This document shows positions 9,408 to 17,972 of a DNA stretch of 38,668 nt, one piece after another. The position numbers and the translations under genes are program-made. The notes below the pieces were generated by a model. It was not told the DNA's origin. It ran no database searches and saw nothing but the letters and a program-made list of their open reading frames with translations. The number at the start of each line of letters is the position of its first letter. Within the stretch, counting starts at the first letter, position 1. This DNA comes from DATBRC01 sp036560485 (lineage in GTDB: Bacteria > Pseudomonadota > Gammaproteobacteria > Burkholderiales > Burkholderiaceae_D), in NCBI GenBank assembly GCA_036560485.1, contig DATBRC010000061.1, forward strand, positions 1-38,668, written 5' to 3'.

Positions 9408-9428
9408 TCATCTTCATAACGAAGATGA
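9408..9428 (+). other. Hairpin downstream of waaA
   Basis: TCATCTTC and GAAGATGA form a perfect 8-bp stem with a 5-base loop shortly after the waaA stop. No uridine tract follows, so intrinsic termination is doubtful; it may protect the 3' end of the LPS transcript. Confidence 0.45.
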
Positions 9429-9511
9429 GTTCGCTATTCTCATTTCGGCATCTTGCCATTCTGCTCTGTTGGTTATTGAGATGTGTCAGCGCGATTTATT
9501 TCCCTATGTTA

Positions 9512-9539
9512 TTGACGCATGATAGGCTTAATATAAAAT
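9512..9539 (+). promoter_or_regulatory. Candidate sigma70 promoter of the response-regulator gene
   Basis: TTGACG at 9512-9517 and TAAAAT at 9534-9539 are spaced by 16 bases and lie about 45 bases before the start at 9586, which has a purine-rich GGGGAGA ribosome site. The -35 is good and the -10 fair. Confidence 0.45.
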
Positions 9540-9585
9540 CCAGAAATAAAAGCAAGCACCCAAGCATCATAAACCGGGGAGACAA

Positions 9586-10965
9586 ATGAATCCTAGCCAA
9601 GTATTGATCGTCGATGATTCAAAGACTGCGCAGCATTTGCTCAAGCGCATGCTGCAAAAATATCATCTCAAAATCGACGTCGTGTCTTCCGCTGAAGAGG
9701 CATTGGCTTATCTGAGTTATAACCATCCGGCCGTCATTTTTCTTGATCATCAAATGACAGGAATGACGGGAATGGAGGCGCTCAAGACCATCAAGGCAAG
9801 TCCGCATACTGCGCTGATCCCGGTCGTGATGTACACATCGCAGCAAGATGATCTATTTGTCAGTCAGGCGATCGCCTTGGGTGCCCAGGATATCCTCGCA
9901 AAAGGAGCGATGCAGCCATCCAATCTGGAACGGGTGCTGCAAGTTCTGAATATCAGTATGCAAGCACCTGCAACCACAGAGAGTGGAGACAAGGACAAAG
10001 CCGACACATCGCTCGTCGCACAACGGACAAACACCTCGATTATCGCCGCCGTAAAGGAACAACCCATTCAGGATGTCGACAAGGTAAGACTGCAAATCGG
10101 CCGCTTGTTCGAGATCCATATCGCAGATGTCAGAAGTCAAATCAACAACAGCACACAATTTATCATCAAGCGCTTGTCCACCAACATCGAAAAATCGGCG
10201 AACAAGGAAGCTGTTATCGGTGGCGCTTCATTATCAGCGGTTAAGTCCGTGGTTAAAAATATCATTTCTGCAGAAAGGAAAAGGATTGCCATTTCTTCCA
10301 ATTTGTTGCTCGCTGCGATTACCTTGGGTATCGGTTTTCTGGGATATGCGCTATGGCAGGTTCAAGCTGAATTGAAAGAGGCGTCAAAAAATTTATTGGC
10401 TGCTGCAGAAATAAGGAAAACAGAAACTCCGCCGGTTCCTGCTTCACCTCTCAATAGGCTGATGGCCGATGCCAATTCCGCAGACAATGCGAGTTTGTTG
10501 CGGGCGATCGGCTGGGTGCAAAATGCCGATTTCCAATTCAATTATGGAGAGCCGCCGCTCAATGATTTGCAACTGGCGAACTTGAACAGGCTGGTGAATA
10601 TTCTCGACGATGCGGGTTATAAGGGGCCGCTGGTCGTTGATATTAATTTCGGAAATGTGTGTCTTGAAGTAGGCGATGGAAATACATGGCGTCTGGCGCG
10701 CAACGATTTGCCGGCGACGCAGTGCAAGATGCTCAAGGATTTGAATCCAAAATTTTTGGTAACGGACTACCTGACCGTTCCCTATCAGAATTTTGAAAAG
10801 GTAGCGTTGCCATTAAAAGATGGCCGCATCAGCATTCGCCTGGTTTCCAGCGGATTGAACGTGCCGCATGTCGATTATCCGATCATTCGTGCAACCACCA
10901 CAGCGGGAGAATGGAATGCCGCAGCTTTGCGCAATAACAGGATATCGATTCAGTTTTTGAATTGA
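9586..10965 (+). CDS. Response-regulator receiver domain joined to a transmembrane helix and an unknown C-terminal domain
   Basis: Residues 1-120 of this 459-residue protein form a CheY-like receiver: acidic pair Asp10/Asp11, phosphoacceptor Asp54 (FLDHQMTGMTG), switch residue Thr84 or Ser85 and Lys106. A low-complexity linker and helical region follow. One hydrophobic segment (about 238-257) spans the membrane; residues 258-285 look helical, and 290-459 form a domain I do not recognise. With the receiver in the cytoplasm, the C-terminal domain would be periplasmic, an unusual layout because response regulators are normally soluble. No DNA-binding, GGDEF or HD-GYP output is visible and no kinase gene is adjacent. 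The gene stands alone, with its own candidate promoter, between the LPS genes and a convergent efflux operon. Confidence 0.8.
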   Translation: MNPSQVLIVDDSKTAQHLLKRMLQKYHLKIDVVSSAEEALAYLSYNHPAVIFLDHQMTGMTGMEALKTIKASPHTALIPVVMYTSQQDDLFVSQAIALGAQDILAKGAMQPSNLERVLQVLNISMQAPATTESGDKDKADTSLVAQRTNTSIIAAVKEQPIQDVDKVRLQIGRLFEIHIADVRSQINNSTQFIIKRLSTNIEKSANKEAVIGGASLSAVKSVVKNIISAERKRIAISSNLLLAAITLGIGFLGYALWQVQAELKEASKNLLAAAEIRKTETPPVPASPLNRLMADANSADNASLLRAIGWVQNADFQFNYGEPPLNDLQLANLNRLVNILDDAGYKGPLVVDINFGNVCLEVGDGNTWRLARNDLPATQCKMLKDLNPKFLVTDYLTVPYQNFEKVALPLKDGRISIRLVSSGLNVPHVDYPIIRATTTAGEWNAAALRNNRISIQFLN

Positions 10966-11009
10966 TTGCGCCTGCGGCCCTGATGATTATCCATAAGTCT
11001 GCGCAGTAA

Positions 11010-11190
11010 AAGGATTCCCTCCCTTTCAAGGGGAGGGTTAGGGGTGCAGTAGGGAATTCAAGCGGCATGCCGCTTGCCTGCGGAACGACTCAGGCTTGCA
11101 AGCCTGAGCGCGCCCTGCAAGGGGAGATGGGTTAATAAATGCAGTACAACCCATCCCCCACCCAACCTCCCCCTTGAAAGGGGAGGAGAT
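11010..11190. repeat. Cluster of palindromic repeats between convergent genes
   Basis: The gap between the response regulator and the outer-membrane factor is filled with symmetry. Two inverted copies of a unit with core CCTTTCAAGGGG lie at 11017-11044 and about 11154-11188. A perfect 16-bp palindrome lies at 11060-11075 and a perfect 20-bp palindrome at 11089-11108. A pair GATGGGTT/AACCCATC separated by 14 bases starts near 11126. This is characteristic of a composite dispersed repeat and could act as a bidirectional terminator for the two convergent transcripts; no clean T-run is present. Confidence 0.75.
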
Positions 11191-11215
11191 TAAAAGCCGC
11201 ATCGCGTTTGTGTTG

Positions 11216-12661
11216 CTATTGTTTTTCAGACGGCAGCATCATGACCGTTTCATCCAGGCCGCCACCCAACGCACGATACAAGTCAATCGCGTTGGTCAAT
11301 CGCAGCAAGCTGATCTGCACTAAAGCTTGCTGCGCCGAGAATAAATCACGCTCCGCATCCAGTACATCCAGCGAGCTTGAAACGCCGCCTTGAAAACGTT
11401 GCTGCGACAGTTTCAAACGTTCCGTTACCGCATTCAGGAAAGCACGCTGCGCGTCGATCTGTTCATCAATCGCACTGCGCGCGACCAACGCATCCGCAAC
11501 TTCGCGGAATGCAACCTGGATGGTTTTTTCATAATCGACAATCGCTTCATTCTTGCGCACTTCCGATAGCGTCAGATTACCTCTATTGCGGCCTGCATCG
11601 AAAATCGGCATCACCAATTGCGGTGCAAATGACCACGTGCGCGAGCCCGCTTCAAATAATCCGGACAGTGCATTGCTGGCAGTGCCGACCCCTGCGGTCA
11701 GCGAAATGCGCGGGAAGAAAGCGGCACGGGCAGCGCCGATATTGGCATTGGCCGATTTCAATCGCTGTTCTGCAGCGCGGATATCGGGGCGGCGTGTCAA
11801 CAAATCGGACGGCAAGCCGGCAGGCAACTCGGTCACAATATTTTGATCCGACAATGATTTCGCTTCCGGTAAATCAGACAACGGTTTGCCTACCAACAGC
11901 GTCAATGCATTGATCGCTTGTGCGCGCTGACGCACCAGCGTTGCCAGTGCGATCCGCGCAGACGCGACCAGCGTTTCACTTAAACGTAAATCGAGCGCAG
12001 ATGATGCACCGACATCAAAACGCTGTTTGGCAAGCTTGTAGGATGCATCGCGTCCTTCGAATGCTTTTTGTGCCAACATTTGTTGCTCATACAGTGCACG
12101 TTCAGTCAGATAGGCTTTGGCGACTTCAGCAACCAGGCTGATATGTGCGGCCTGGCGTGCTTCGGCTGTCGCCAGGTATTGCGCCAGCGCGGCATCGTTC
12201 AAGCTGCGCACGCGGCCGAAAAAATCCAGTTCAAACGATGCCAGGCTCAGGCCGACTTGATAACTGCTGGCGACCACTTCCTTGCCGGAAGAGGACAGGC
12301 TGGCAGGCACGCGGGTGCGTGATCCGCTTGCGCCGGCGTTCAGATTCGGCAGCAAATCGGCCCATTGAATATTGTATTGCGCGCGCGCCTCTTCGATGCG
12401 CAGTGATGCCATGCGCAAGTCACGATTGTTTTCAAGCGCACTGGTGATCAATGTTTGCAGGCGTGGATCAGGGAAGTATTGGCGCCAGCCGATATCGACG
12501 GCATTGTGCGCAATCTTTTCCGTGATATCGGTAGGGCCGACAGGAAAGGTGGGGGCCACTGGTGCATCGGGACGCACATACGTCGGTGCCATCGAACAAC
12601 CGGTCAATACGCCCGCTGCGACAAGTGCATAGGTGACCTGGCGCAGGAAAGTTTTAGTCAT
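11216..12661 (-). CDS. RND efflux outer-membrane factor lipoprotein (OprM/NodT family)
   Basis: This 481-residue outer-membrane channel completes the tripartite pump. The start at 12661 gives a lipoprotein signal peptide with lipobox LTGC (Cys22), as in OprM; a longer frame from 12742 would bury the signal. Two repeated OEP domains are visible, each with the long helices typical of TolC-like barrels (for example RAAEQRLKSANANIGAARAAFFPRISL, and the C-terminal SSLDVLDAERDLFSAQQAL). The start overlaps the end of the transporter gene by eight bases, so translation is coupled. Gene order MFP, transporter, OMF and the divergent TetR gene match mexAB-oprM/ttgABC/bpeAB-oprB-type systems. Confidence 0.92.
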   Translation of the reverse strand: MTKTFLRQVTYALVAAGVLTGCSMAPTYVRPDAPVAPTFPVGPTDITEKIAHNAVDIGWRQYFPDPRLQTLITSALENNRDLRMASLRIEEARAQYNIQWADLLPNLNAGASGSRTRVPASLSSSGKEVVASSYQVGLSLASFELDFFGRVRSLNDAALAQYLATAEARQAAHISLVAEVAKAYLTERALYEQQMLAQKAFEGRDASYKLAKQRFDVGASSALDLRLSETLVASARIALATLVRQRAQAINALTLLVGKPLSDLPEAKSLSDQNIVTELPAGLPSDLLTRRPDIRAAEQRLKSANANIGAARAAFFPRISLTAGVGTASNALSGLFEAGSRTWSFAPQLVMPIFDAGRNRGNLTLSEVRKNEAIVDYEKTIQVAFREVADALVARSAIDEQIDAQRAFLNAVTERLKLSQQRFQGGVSSSLDVLDAERDLFSAQQALVQISLLRLTNAIDLYRALGGGLDETVMMLPSEKQ

Positions 12662-15600
12662 GCTTATGGTCCTCGCTATGATCGATGTTGGCTGCATACA
12701 TTTTGCGTTGACGTTCGCTACCCTTAAAAACTCTTCGTACAACCACGAAGAATACCGGCACCAGGAATACGGCTAACGCCGTAGCAGAAATCATCCCGCC
12801 CATTACGCCGGTACCGATCGCGCGTTGGCTGGCTGAACCGGCGCCAGTAGCGATCACCAATGGCAGCACACCCAGAATAAATGCGAGCGACGTCATCAGA
12901 ATCGGTCGGAAGCGCAGATGCACGGCTTCCAGTGTGGCTTCGATCAATCCCATTCCTTCAGCCTGCAAATCTTTCGCGAACTCGATAATCAGAATCGCGT
13001 TTTTGGAAGACAAGCCGATGATCGCAATCAGGCCGACTTTGAAGTACACATCGTTCGGCATATCGCGCAGCCATGCGCCGAGCAATGCGCCGAGAATGCC
13101 AAGCGGTACCACCAGGATGACGGAAAACGGAATCGATGTGCTTTCATACAATGCCGCCAGGCACAGGAACACGGCGAGCAAAGACAGTGCGTATAGCGCC
13201 GTTGCTTGCGAGCCGGAAGTTTTTTCCTCGAACGAAGAGCCGGTCCATTCATAGCCGAATCCATTTGGCAATTGGTTTGCCAATCTTTCCATTTCCGCCA
13301 TGGCTTCTCCGGTGCTGCGCCCGGGTGCAGCATCGCCAGAAATTTTATAAGCTGGATAGCCGTTGTAACGTGCCAATTGCACGGAGCCGACGATCCAGCG
13401 CGAGCTGGCAAAGGAGGAGAACGGCACCATCGTACCTTGTGCATTGCGCACATAAATCTTCAACAAATCTTCCGGCTGCAAACGTTGCGGCGCATCTGCC
13501 TGCAGGATCACGCGCTGTTGGCGTCCCATGTTGGGGAAGTCGTTCAGGTAGGCTGCACCCAGCGTATTCGACAGCGCGCTGTTGATGTCGGCAAAGGAGA
13601 CGCCGAGCGCATTGGCCTTGTCGCGGTCAATGTCCAATTGCAGTTGCGGCGCGTCTTCCAATCCTTCCGGGCGCGTACCCTTCAGTACGGGACTCTTGGC
13701 TGCCATGCCGAGCAATTGATTGCGCGCTGCCAGCAAAGCTTCATGTCCCAAACCGCCACGGTCCTGCAGGCGGAAGGTAAAGCCGGTGGCATTGCCCAGT
13801 TCACGGATCGGAGGAGGATTGACCGGAAAGATAATCGCATCGCGGATGGTCGAGAGCGCACCAAATGCGCGGCCCACGATCGCCGTCGCAGAATTATTCT
13901 TGTCGCGCTCATTCCAATCAATCAATGGCGTAAATACCAGGCCCGCATTTTGTCCGCTGCCGGAAAAACTGAATCCGGTGACGGCAAGCACACGGTCAAT
14001 TGCAGGCTGCTTCGCATAATAAGCGTCGACCTGTTCCAGCACACTGGCGGTCCGGCTTGCGCTGGCGCCCGGCGGCAACTGCACATTGGTAATCAGGTAG
14101 CCTTGATCTTCTGCGGGCAAAAATGACGATGGTCTGGTTGCGTAGAGCAAGCCGACACACACAATGATCAAGCCATACACGATCATGTAGCGTGTGGTGG
14201 TCTTGAGCATCTTGCCGATACGACTCTGATAGTGCGTTGCGGTGCTTTTGAATGCGCGGTTGAACCAGCCGAAGAAACCGCGTTTTTCTGCATGATCTTC
14301 AGGATTGATCGGCTTGAGCAAGACTGCGCACAGCGCAGGCGTCAGGCTCAATGCCATCAGTGCCGAGAACAGCATCGACGACACCATCGACAAGGTGAAC
14401 TGACGATAGATCGCACCGACCGCACCGCCGAAGAATGCCATCGGGATGAACACCGCAGTCAGCACCAGCGTGATGCCGACGATCGCGCCGGTGATCTGAC
14501 CCATCGCCTTGCGCGTGGCATCGCGCGGCGACAGCCCTTCCGTGCTCATGATGCGTTCGACGTTTTCCACCACTACGATGGCATCATCGACCAGAATGCC
14601 GATCGCCAGTACCATGCCGAACATGGTCAGTACGTTGATCGAATAACCGAACGCCGCCATCGAGGCGAAGGTGCCCATCAATGCGACCGGCACCACGATG
14701 GTCGGGATCAGCGTGTAGCGGATGTTTTGCAGAAATAAATACATCACCAGGAACACCAGAAACACTGCTTCCAGCAAAGTCTTGACCACTTCTTCAATCG
14801 AGATTTTCACGAACAGCGATGTGTCGTAGGGGATGTCGTACTTCACGCCTGCAGGGAAAAATCGCGACAGTTCATTCATCTTGGCGCGCACCAGTTTTGC
14901 GGTTTCCAGCGCATTGGCGGTAGGTGAAAGCAGCACGCCGACAGCTGAAATCGGCTTGCCCTGTAGTAGAGCCGAGCGTGAATAATCCTGACCGCCGATT
15001 TCAATCCGCGCCACATCGCGCAGGCGCACGGTGGAACCGTTGGGGTTGGCGCGCAACACGATATTTCCAAATTCTTCGACAGACGACAATTGGCCGGTCA
15101 CGACGATCGGCGCCGAAATACGCTGCGAATCCGGACTCGGTAAATCACCCAGCGTGCCGGAAGCAACCTGCGCATTCTGGTTCTTGATGGCGGCCGAGAC
15201 ATCGGCCGGTGTCAATTTCAAGCCGACCAGTTTTTGCGGATCCACCCAAATGCGCATCGCGCGTTCGGTGCCGAACAAGGTCGCCTGACCGACGCCCGGC
15301 ACGCGCTTGATTTCATTCAATACATTGCGCGACAAATAATCGCCCAAGGCGACCGGATCCAGACGGCCATCGGTGGATGACAATGTGGCGAACAGCAGGA
15401 AGTTGCTGCGTGCCTTGGTGACTTGCACTCCTTGCTGGGTGACGGCTTGCGGCAAGCGTGCCTCGACGCGCTTCAGGCGGTTTTGCACATCGACGGCAGC
15501 CAGATCGGGATTGGTGCCCGGAATAAAAGTCACGGTGATGGTGGCGACGCCGTTGGCTTCGCTTTGCGACTCCATGTATTGCAAGCCGTCGGCACCATTC

Positions 15601-15806
15601 ATTTCCTGTTCAATCAGGCTGGTGACGCTTTCATCCAGCGTCTTGGCAGAGGCGCCTGGATAGGTTGCGGTGACGACGATCGCCGGCGGTGCAATGGTCG
15701 GGTATTGTGCAACCGGCAGCTTGGTGACCGAGAGCGCACCAGCCAACAAAATAAAGAGGGCAATGACCCAGGCAAAAACCGGGCGATCGATAAAGAACTT
15801 TGCCAT
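12654..15806 (-). CDS. RND multidrug efflux inner-membrane transporter (AcrB/MexB type, HAE1)
   Basis: The 1050-residue proton-driven transporter exports hydrophobic drugs from periplasm and membrane. Length and twofold repeat are as in AcrB. The proton-relay aspartates Asp407 and Asp408 sit in GILVDDAIVVVEN, and the partner lysine is in SSKNAILIIEFAKD near residue 940. The N-terminus MAKFFIDRPVFAWVIA is typical of the family. An AAGGAAG ribosome site precedes ATG 15806. It lies 15 bases after the membrane fusion protein gene and overlaps the outer-membrane factor gene, so the three form one operon. The actual substrates cannot be inferred. Confidence 0.95.
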   Translation of the reverse strand: MAKFFIDRPVFAWVIALFILLAGALSVTKLPVAQYPTIAPPAIVVTATYPGASAKTLDESVTSLIEQEMNGADGLQYMESQSEANGVATITVTFIPGTNPDLAAVDVQNRLKRVEARLPQAVTQQGVQVTKARSNFLLFATLSSTDGRLDPVALGDYLSRNVLNEIKRVPGVGQATLFGTERAMRIWVDPQKLVGLKLTPADVSAAIKNQNAQVASGTLGDLPSPDSQRISAPIVVTGQLSSVEEFGNIVLRANPNGSTVRLRDVARIEIGGQDYSRSALLQGKPISAVGVLLSPTANALETAKLVRAKMNELSRFFPAGVKYDIPYDTSLFVKISIEEVVKTLLEAVFLVFLVMYLFLQNIRYTLIPTIVVPVALMGTFASMAAFGYSINVLTMFGMVLAIGILVDDAIVVVENVERIMSTEGLSPRDATRKAMGQITGAIVGITLVLTAVFIPMAFFGGAVGAIYRQFTLSMVSSMLFSALMALSLTPALCAVLLKPINPEDHAEKRGFFGWFNRAFKSTATHYQSRIGKMLKTTTRYMIVYGLIIVCVGLLYATRPSSFLPAEDQGYLITNVQLPPGASASRTASVLEQVDAYYAKQPAIDRVLAVTGFSFSGSGQNAGLVFTPLIDWNERDKNNSATAIVGRAFGALSTIRDAIIFPVNPPPIRELGNATGFTFRLQDRGGLGHEALLAARNQLLGMAAKSPVLKGTRPEGLEDAPQLQLDIDRDKANALGVSFADINSALSNTLGAAYLNDFPNMGRQQRVILQADAPQRLQPEDLLKIYVRNAQGTMVPFSSFASSRWIVGSVQLARYNGYPAYKISGDAAPGRSTGEAMAEMERLANQLPNGFGYEWTGSSFEEKTSGSQATALYALSLLAVFLCLAALYESTSIPFSVILVVPLGILGALLGAWLRDMPNDVYFKVGLIAIIGLSSKNAILIIEFAKDLQAEGMGLIEATLEAVHLRFRPILMTSLAFILGVLPLVIATGAGSASQRAIGTGVMGGMISATALAVFLVPVFFVVVRRVFKGSERQRKMYAANIDHSEDHKHD

Positions 15807-15821
15807 GTGCTGCTTCCTTGA

Positions 15822-16994
15822 TTACGTTCTGTTCTTTTGATTGGCCGGCGGTGCAGATTGCCAGAGCACCGGCTTGACTGTTGCGCCCGGTTTGGCTTTC
15901 TGGAACCCTTCGACAATGATTTGATCGCCCGCTTTCAGACCTTTGCTGATCACCCATTTGCCCTCTTGCATGGTGTCTGCTTGCACAGGTTGCGATATCA
16001 CTTTGCCGTCCGCACCGACCAGCAACACCGCTGCGCCATCGGCGCTTCGGATCACTGCCTGTTGCGGTACCGTGATCGCGTGTTCATTGACGGCTTGGTC
16101 GATGCGCGCGCGCACGTACATGCCCGGCAGCAGGATGTGTTCCGGATTGGGGAACGAGGCGCGCATCAAGATGGAGCCGGAGCTTTCATCGACGGTCATA
16201 TCGGAGAACAGCAAATTGCCTTGATGCGGATAGATGCTGCCATCTTCCGTGACCAGCGATATCTTGAATTGATTCGGTGTGCCCTTCAACTTGCCGTTGG
16301 CGATTGCTTGCCGCAAGCGCAGCAAGTCTGTGCTGGATTGCGTTACGTTCACATAGATAGGATCGATTTGCTGAATCACAGCCAGCGGGGTGGCTTCACC
16401 TTGGCCAACCAGTGCGCCTTCGGTCACGAGCGCGCGACCGATTTGGCCGGAGATCGGTGCCGCGACACTTGCATAGCCGAGATTCAGGTGTGCATTTTCT
16501 TGCGCGGCCTTGGCGGAAGCGAGGTCTGCTGCCATCTGTTTTTGCGCAGTCAGCGCATCATCGTATTCCTGTTTGCTGATCGCATTGGTTTCCACCAGCG
16601 GTTTATAGCGTTCGACTTTCAGATTGGCTTGCGCCAGGTTGGCTTCCGCTTTGGCTTCTACTGCCTGTGCGCTGTTGTAAGTCGCCTGGAACGGTGTCGG
16701 ATCGATCTGGAACAGCAATTCGCCTGCCTTCACCTGGCGGCCTTCCTCAAATGTGCGTTTCAATACGATGCCGGGCACGCGCGCGCGCACTTGTGCGATT
16801 CGCGTCGCTTCCAGGCGGCCTGGAAGCTCTGTTACCAATGTAATGCGCTCCGGTGCGATAGTGATTACTGACACTTCGGGTGGCGGCATGCCCCCCGCTA
16901 CGGGATTGCTTGCAGCCTTGTCGCCGCAGGCGGCGACAGAGGACAAAATCAACAAAGCGGTTGCAAAGTGTGTAAGACGGCGAATTGAGCGCAT
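15822..16994 (-). CDS. RND efflux periplasmic membrane fusion lipoprotein (AcrA/MexA type)
   Basis: This 390-residue adaptor links the transporter to the outer-membrane channel. The start at 16994 gives a lipoprotein signal with lipobox VAAC (Cys23); the longer frame from 17081 lacks a sensible N-terminus. The barrel-sandwich lipoyl halves (TRIAQVRARVPGIVLKRTFEEGRQVKAGELLFQID, and GYASVAAPISGQIGRALVTEGALVG) flank an alpha-helical hairpin around residues 100-165. It is the first gene of the operon, transcribed from the shared regulatory region 16995-17237. Confidence 0.94.
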   Translation of the reverse strand: MRSIRRLTHFATALLILSSVAACGDKAASNPVAGGMPPPEVSVITIAPERITLVTELPGRLEATRIAQVRARVPGIVLKRTFEEGRQVKAGELLFQIDPTPFQATYNSAQAVEAKAEANLAQANLKVERYKPLVETNAISKQEYDDALTAQKQMAADLASAKAAQENAHLNLGYASVAAPISGQIGRALVTEGALVGQGEATPLAVIQQIDPIYVNVTQSSTDLLRLRQAIANGKLKGTPNQFKISLVTEDGSIYPHQGNLLFSDMTVDESSGSILMRASFPNPEHILLPGMYVRARIDQAVNEHAITVPQQAVIRSADGAAVLLVGADGKVISQPVQADTMQEGKWVISKGLKAGDQIIVEGFQKAKPGATVKPVLWQSAPPANQKNRT

Positions 16995-17131
16995 AAATAT
17001 CTCGTAAGGGAATGATGTGTGCATCCGCAGAGGATGCTGGTACGGGCAATCAGAAGCAAACCAAAACGCTGCGGAGGTCAAAAGCCGTCCGTTTCTATTT
17101 TTTCATGACAATCATTTTAGCTGGGGTATTA

Positions 17132-17155
17132 TATATACATTCACCGTTGTATGTA
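17132..17155. promoter_or_regulatory. AcrR/TtgR-like operator in the divergent efflux promoter region
   Basis: A 24-base imperfect palindrome of the form TATATACATT-N4-GTTGTATGTA matches the layout of AcrR-family operators (TACATACATT-N4-AATGTATGTA, from memory of the E. coli site). Seven of ten half-site positions are symmetric. It sits between the pump operon and the tetR gene, where a repressor could silence both. Confidence 0.6.
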
Positions 17156-17160
17156 AATTC

Positions 17161-17193
17161 AACAAAATGTAACGTTCATGCTTACATTTTGTT
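17161..17193. promoter_or_regulatory. Perfect 12-bp inverted repeat beside the efflux operator
   Basis: AACAAAATGTAA and TTACATTTTGTT flank a 9-base spacer with no mismatch. It starts six bases after the AcrR-like palindrome and ends 44 bases before the tetR start. It contains ATGTAA half-sites similar to those in the first palindrome, so it may be a second binding site for the same repressor. Confidence 0.55.
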
Positions 17194-17237
17194 AAGGCCG
17201 CATTACTTATACACGTATACGAAGATATTGGTTAGAT

Positions 17238-17882
17238 ATGGCTAGATGTACCAAAGAAGAGGCGCAGGAAACGCGCAGCAGAATCCTCGACGCGGCGGAG
17301 GACGTTTTTTATGCGCAGGGTGTAACGCGCACGTCGCTGGCTGAGGTTGCGCAGGCGGCCAACGTCACACGTGGAGCCATATACTGGCACTTCAGGAACA
17401 AGAGCGATTTGTTCGTGGCAATGTGCGAGCGCGTGCGTTTGCCGATGGAAGCAATGGTCAAGGCTAGCGGTAACGATCTTGAAGATGATCCGCTTGGTCA
17501 ACTCCGCAATAATTGTGTATTTATTTTGCGTGAAGCAATGTTGAACGAACATTCGCGCAAGGTGTTCGCTATCATGTTTCATAAGTGCGAATTCGTCGAT
17601 GCTGCCGATCCGATTCAGGTCAGGCAGCAAGAGAGCTTTCACAACGGCACCATTAATTTCGAACGCATTCTGCGTAATGCGGTGAAAAAAGGGCAATTAC
17701 CGCAAAATCTCGATACACGTCTTGCGGTCACTATGTTCCATGCGAGCCTGAGCGGCTTGTTGAATAACTGGCTGTTTTCACCCGCCAGTTTTGATTTGGC
17801 AAAGGACGCCGGAAAATTGATCGATGCCTGCATTGCGGCGATACGTAGTGCGCCTTCTTTGCAAAAGTCGACTACAGCATAG
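17238..17882 (+). CDS. TetR-family repressor of the divergent RND pump (AcrR/TtgR-like)
   Basis: The 214-residue regulator has the N-terminal helix-turn-helix (about residues 10-57; SRILDAAEDVFYAQGVTRTSLAEVAQAANVTRGAIYWHFRNKSDLF), very close to AcrR and TtgR in style. The C-terminal part (FMLNEHSRKVF, RNAVKKGQLP, FHASLSGLLNNWLF) matches the TetR_C_2/AcrR ligand domain. It is transcribed away from the pump operon, with two palindromes in the 243-base gap. By analogy it represses the pump and itself and is released by pump substrates. Confidence 0.92.
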   Translation: MARCTKEEAQETRSRILDAAEDVFYAQGVTRTSLAEVAQAANVTRGAIYWHFRNKSDLFVAMCERVRLPMEAMVKASGNDLEDDPLGQLRNNCVFILREAMLNEHSRKVFAIMFHKCEFVDAADPIQVRQQESFHNGTINFERILRNAVKKGQLPQNLDTRLAVTMFHASLSGLLNNWLFSPASFDLAKDAGKLIDACIAAIRSAPSLQKSTTA

Positions 17883-17972
17883 TTGGCAACTAAAAAGGCC
17901 ATCGCGTTGGATTTGAGACCATTGAAACGCAATGGTGGATAATGGTTGCAAGAAAAAAATCCCGAGGAAAAT

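Noticed and set aside
13206..14126. 306-codon plus-strand frame antisense to the first RND transporter
   Set aside because: Codon-position shadow of a well-supported gene; composition rich in Arg/Cys/His with no family pattern.
15837..16871. 344-codon frame antisense to the membrane fusion protein gene
   Set aside because: Shadow of the real gene; no motif and no ribosome site.
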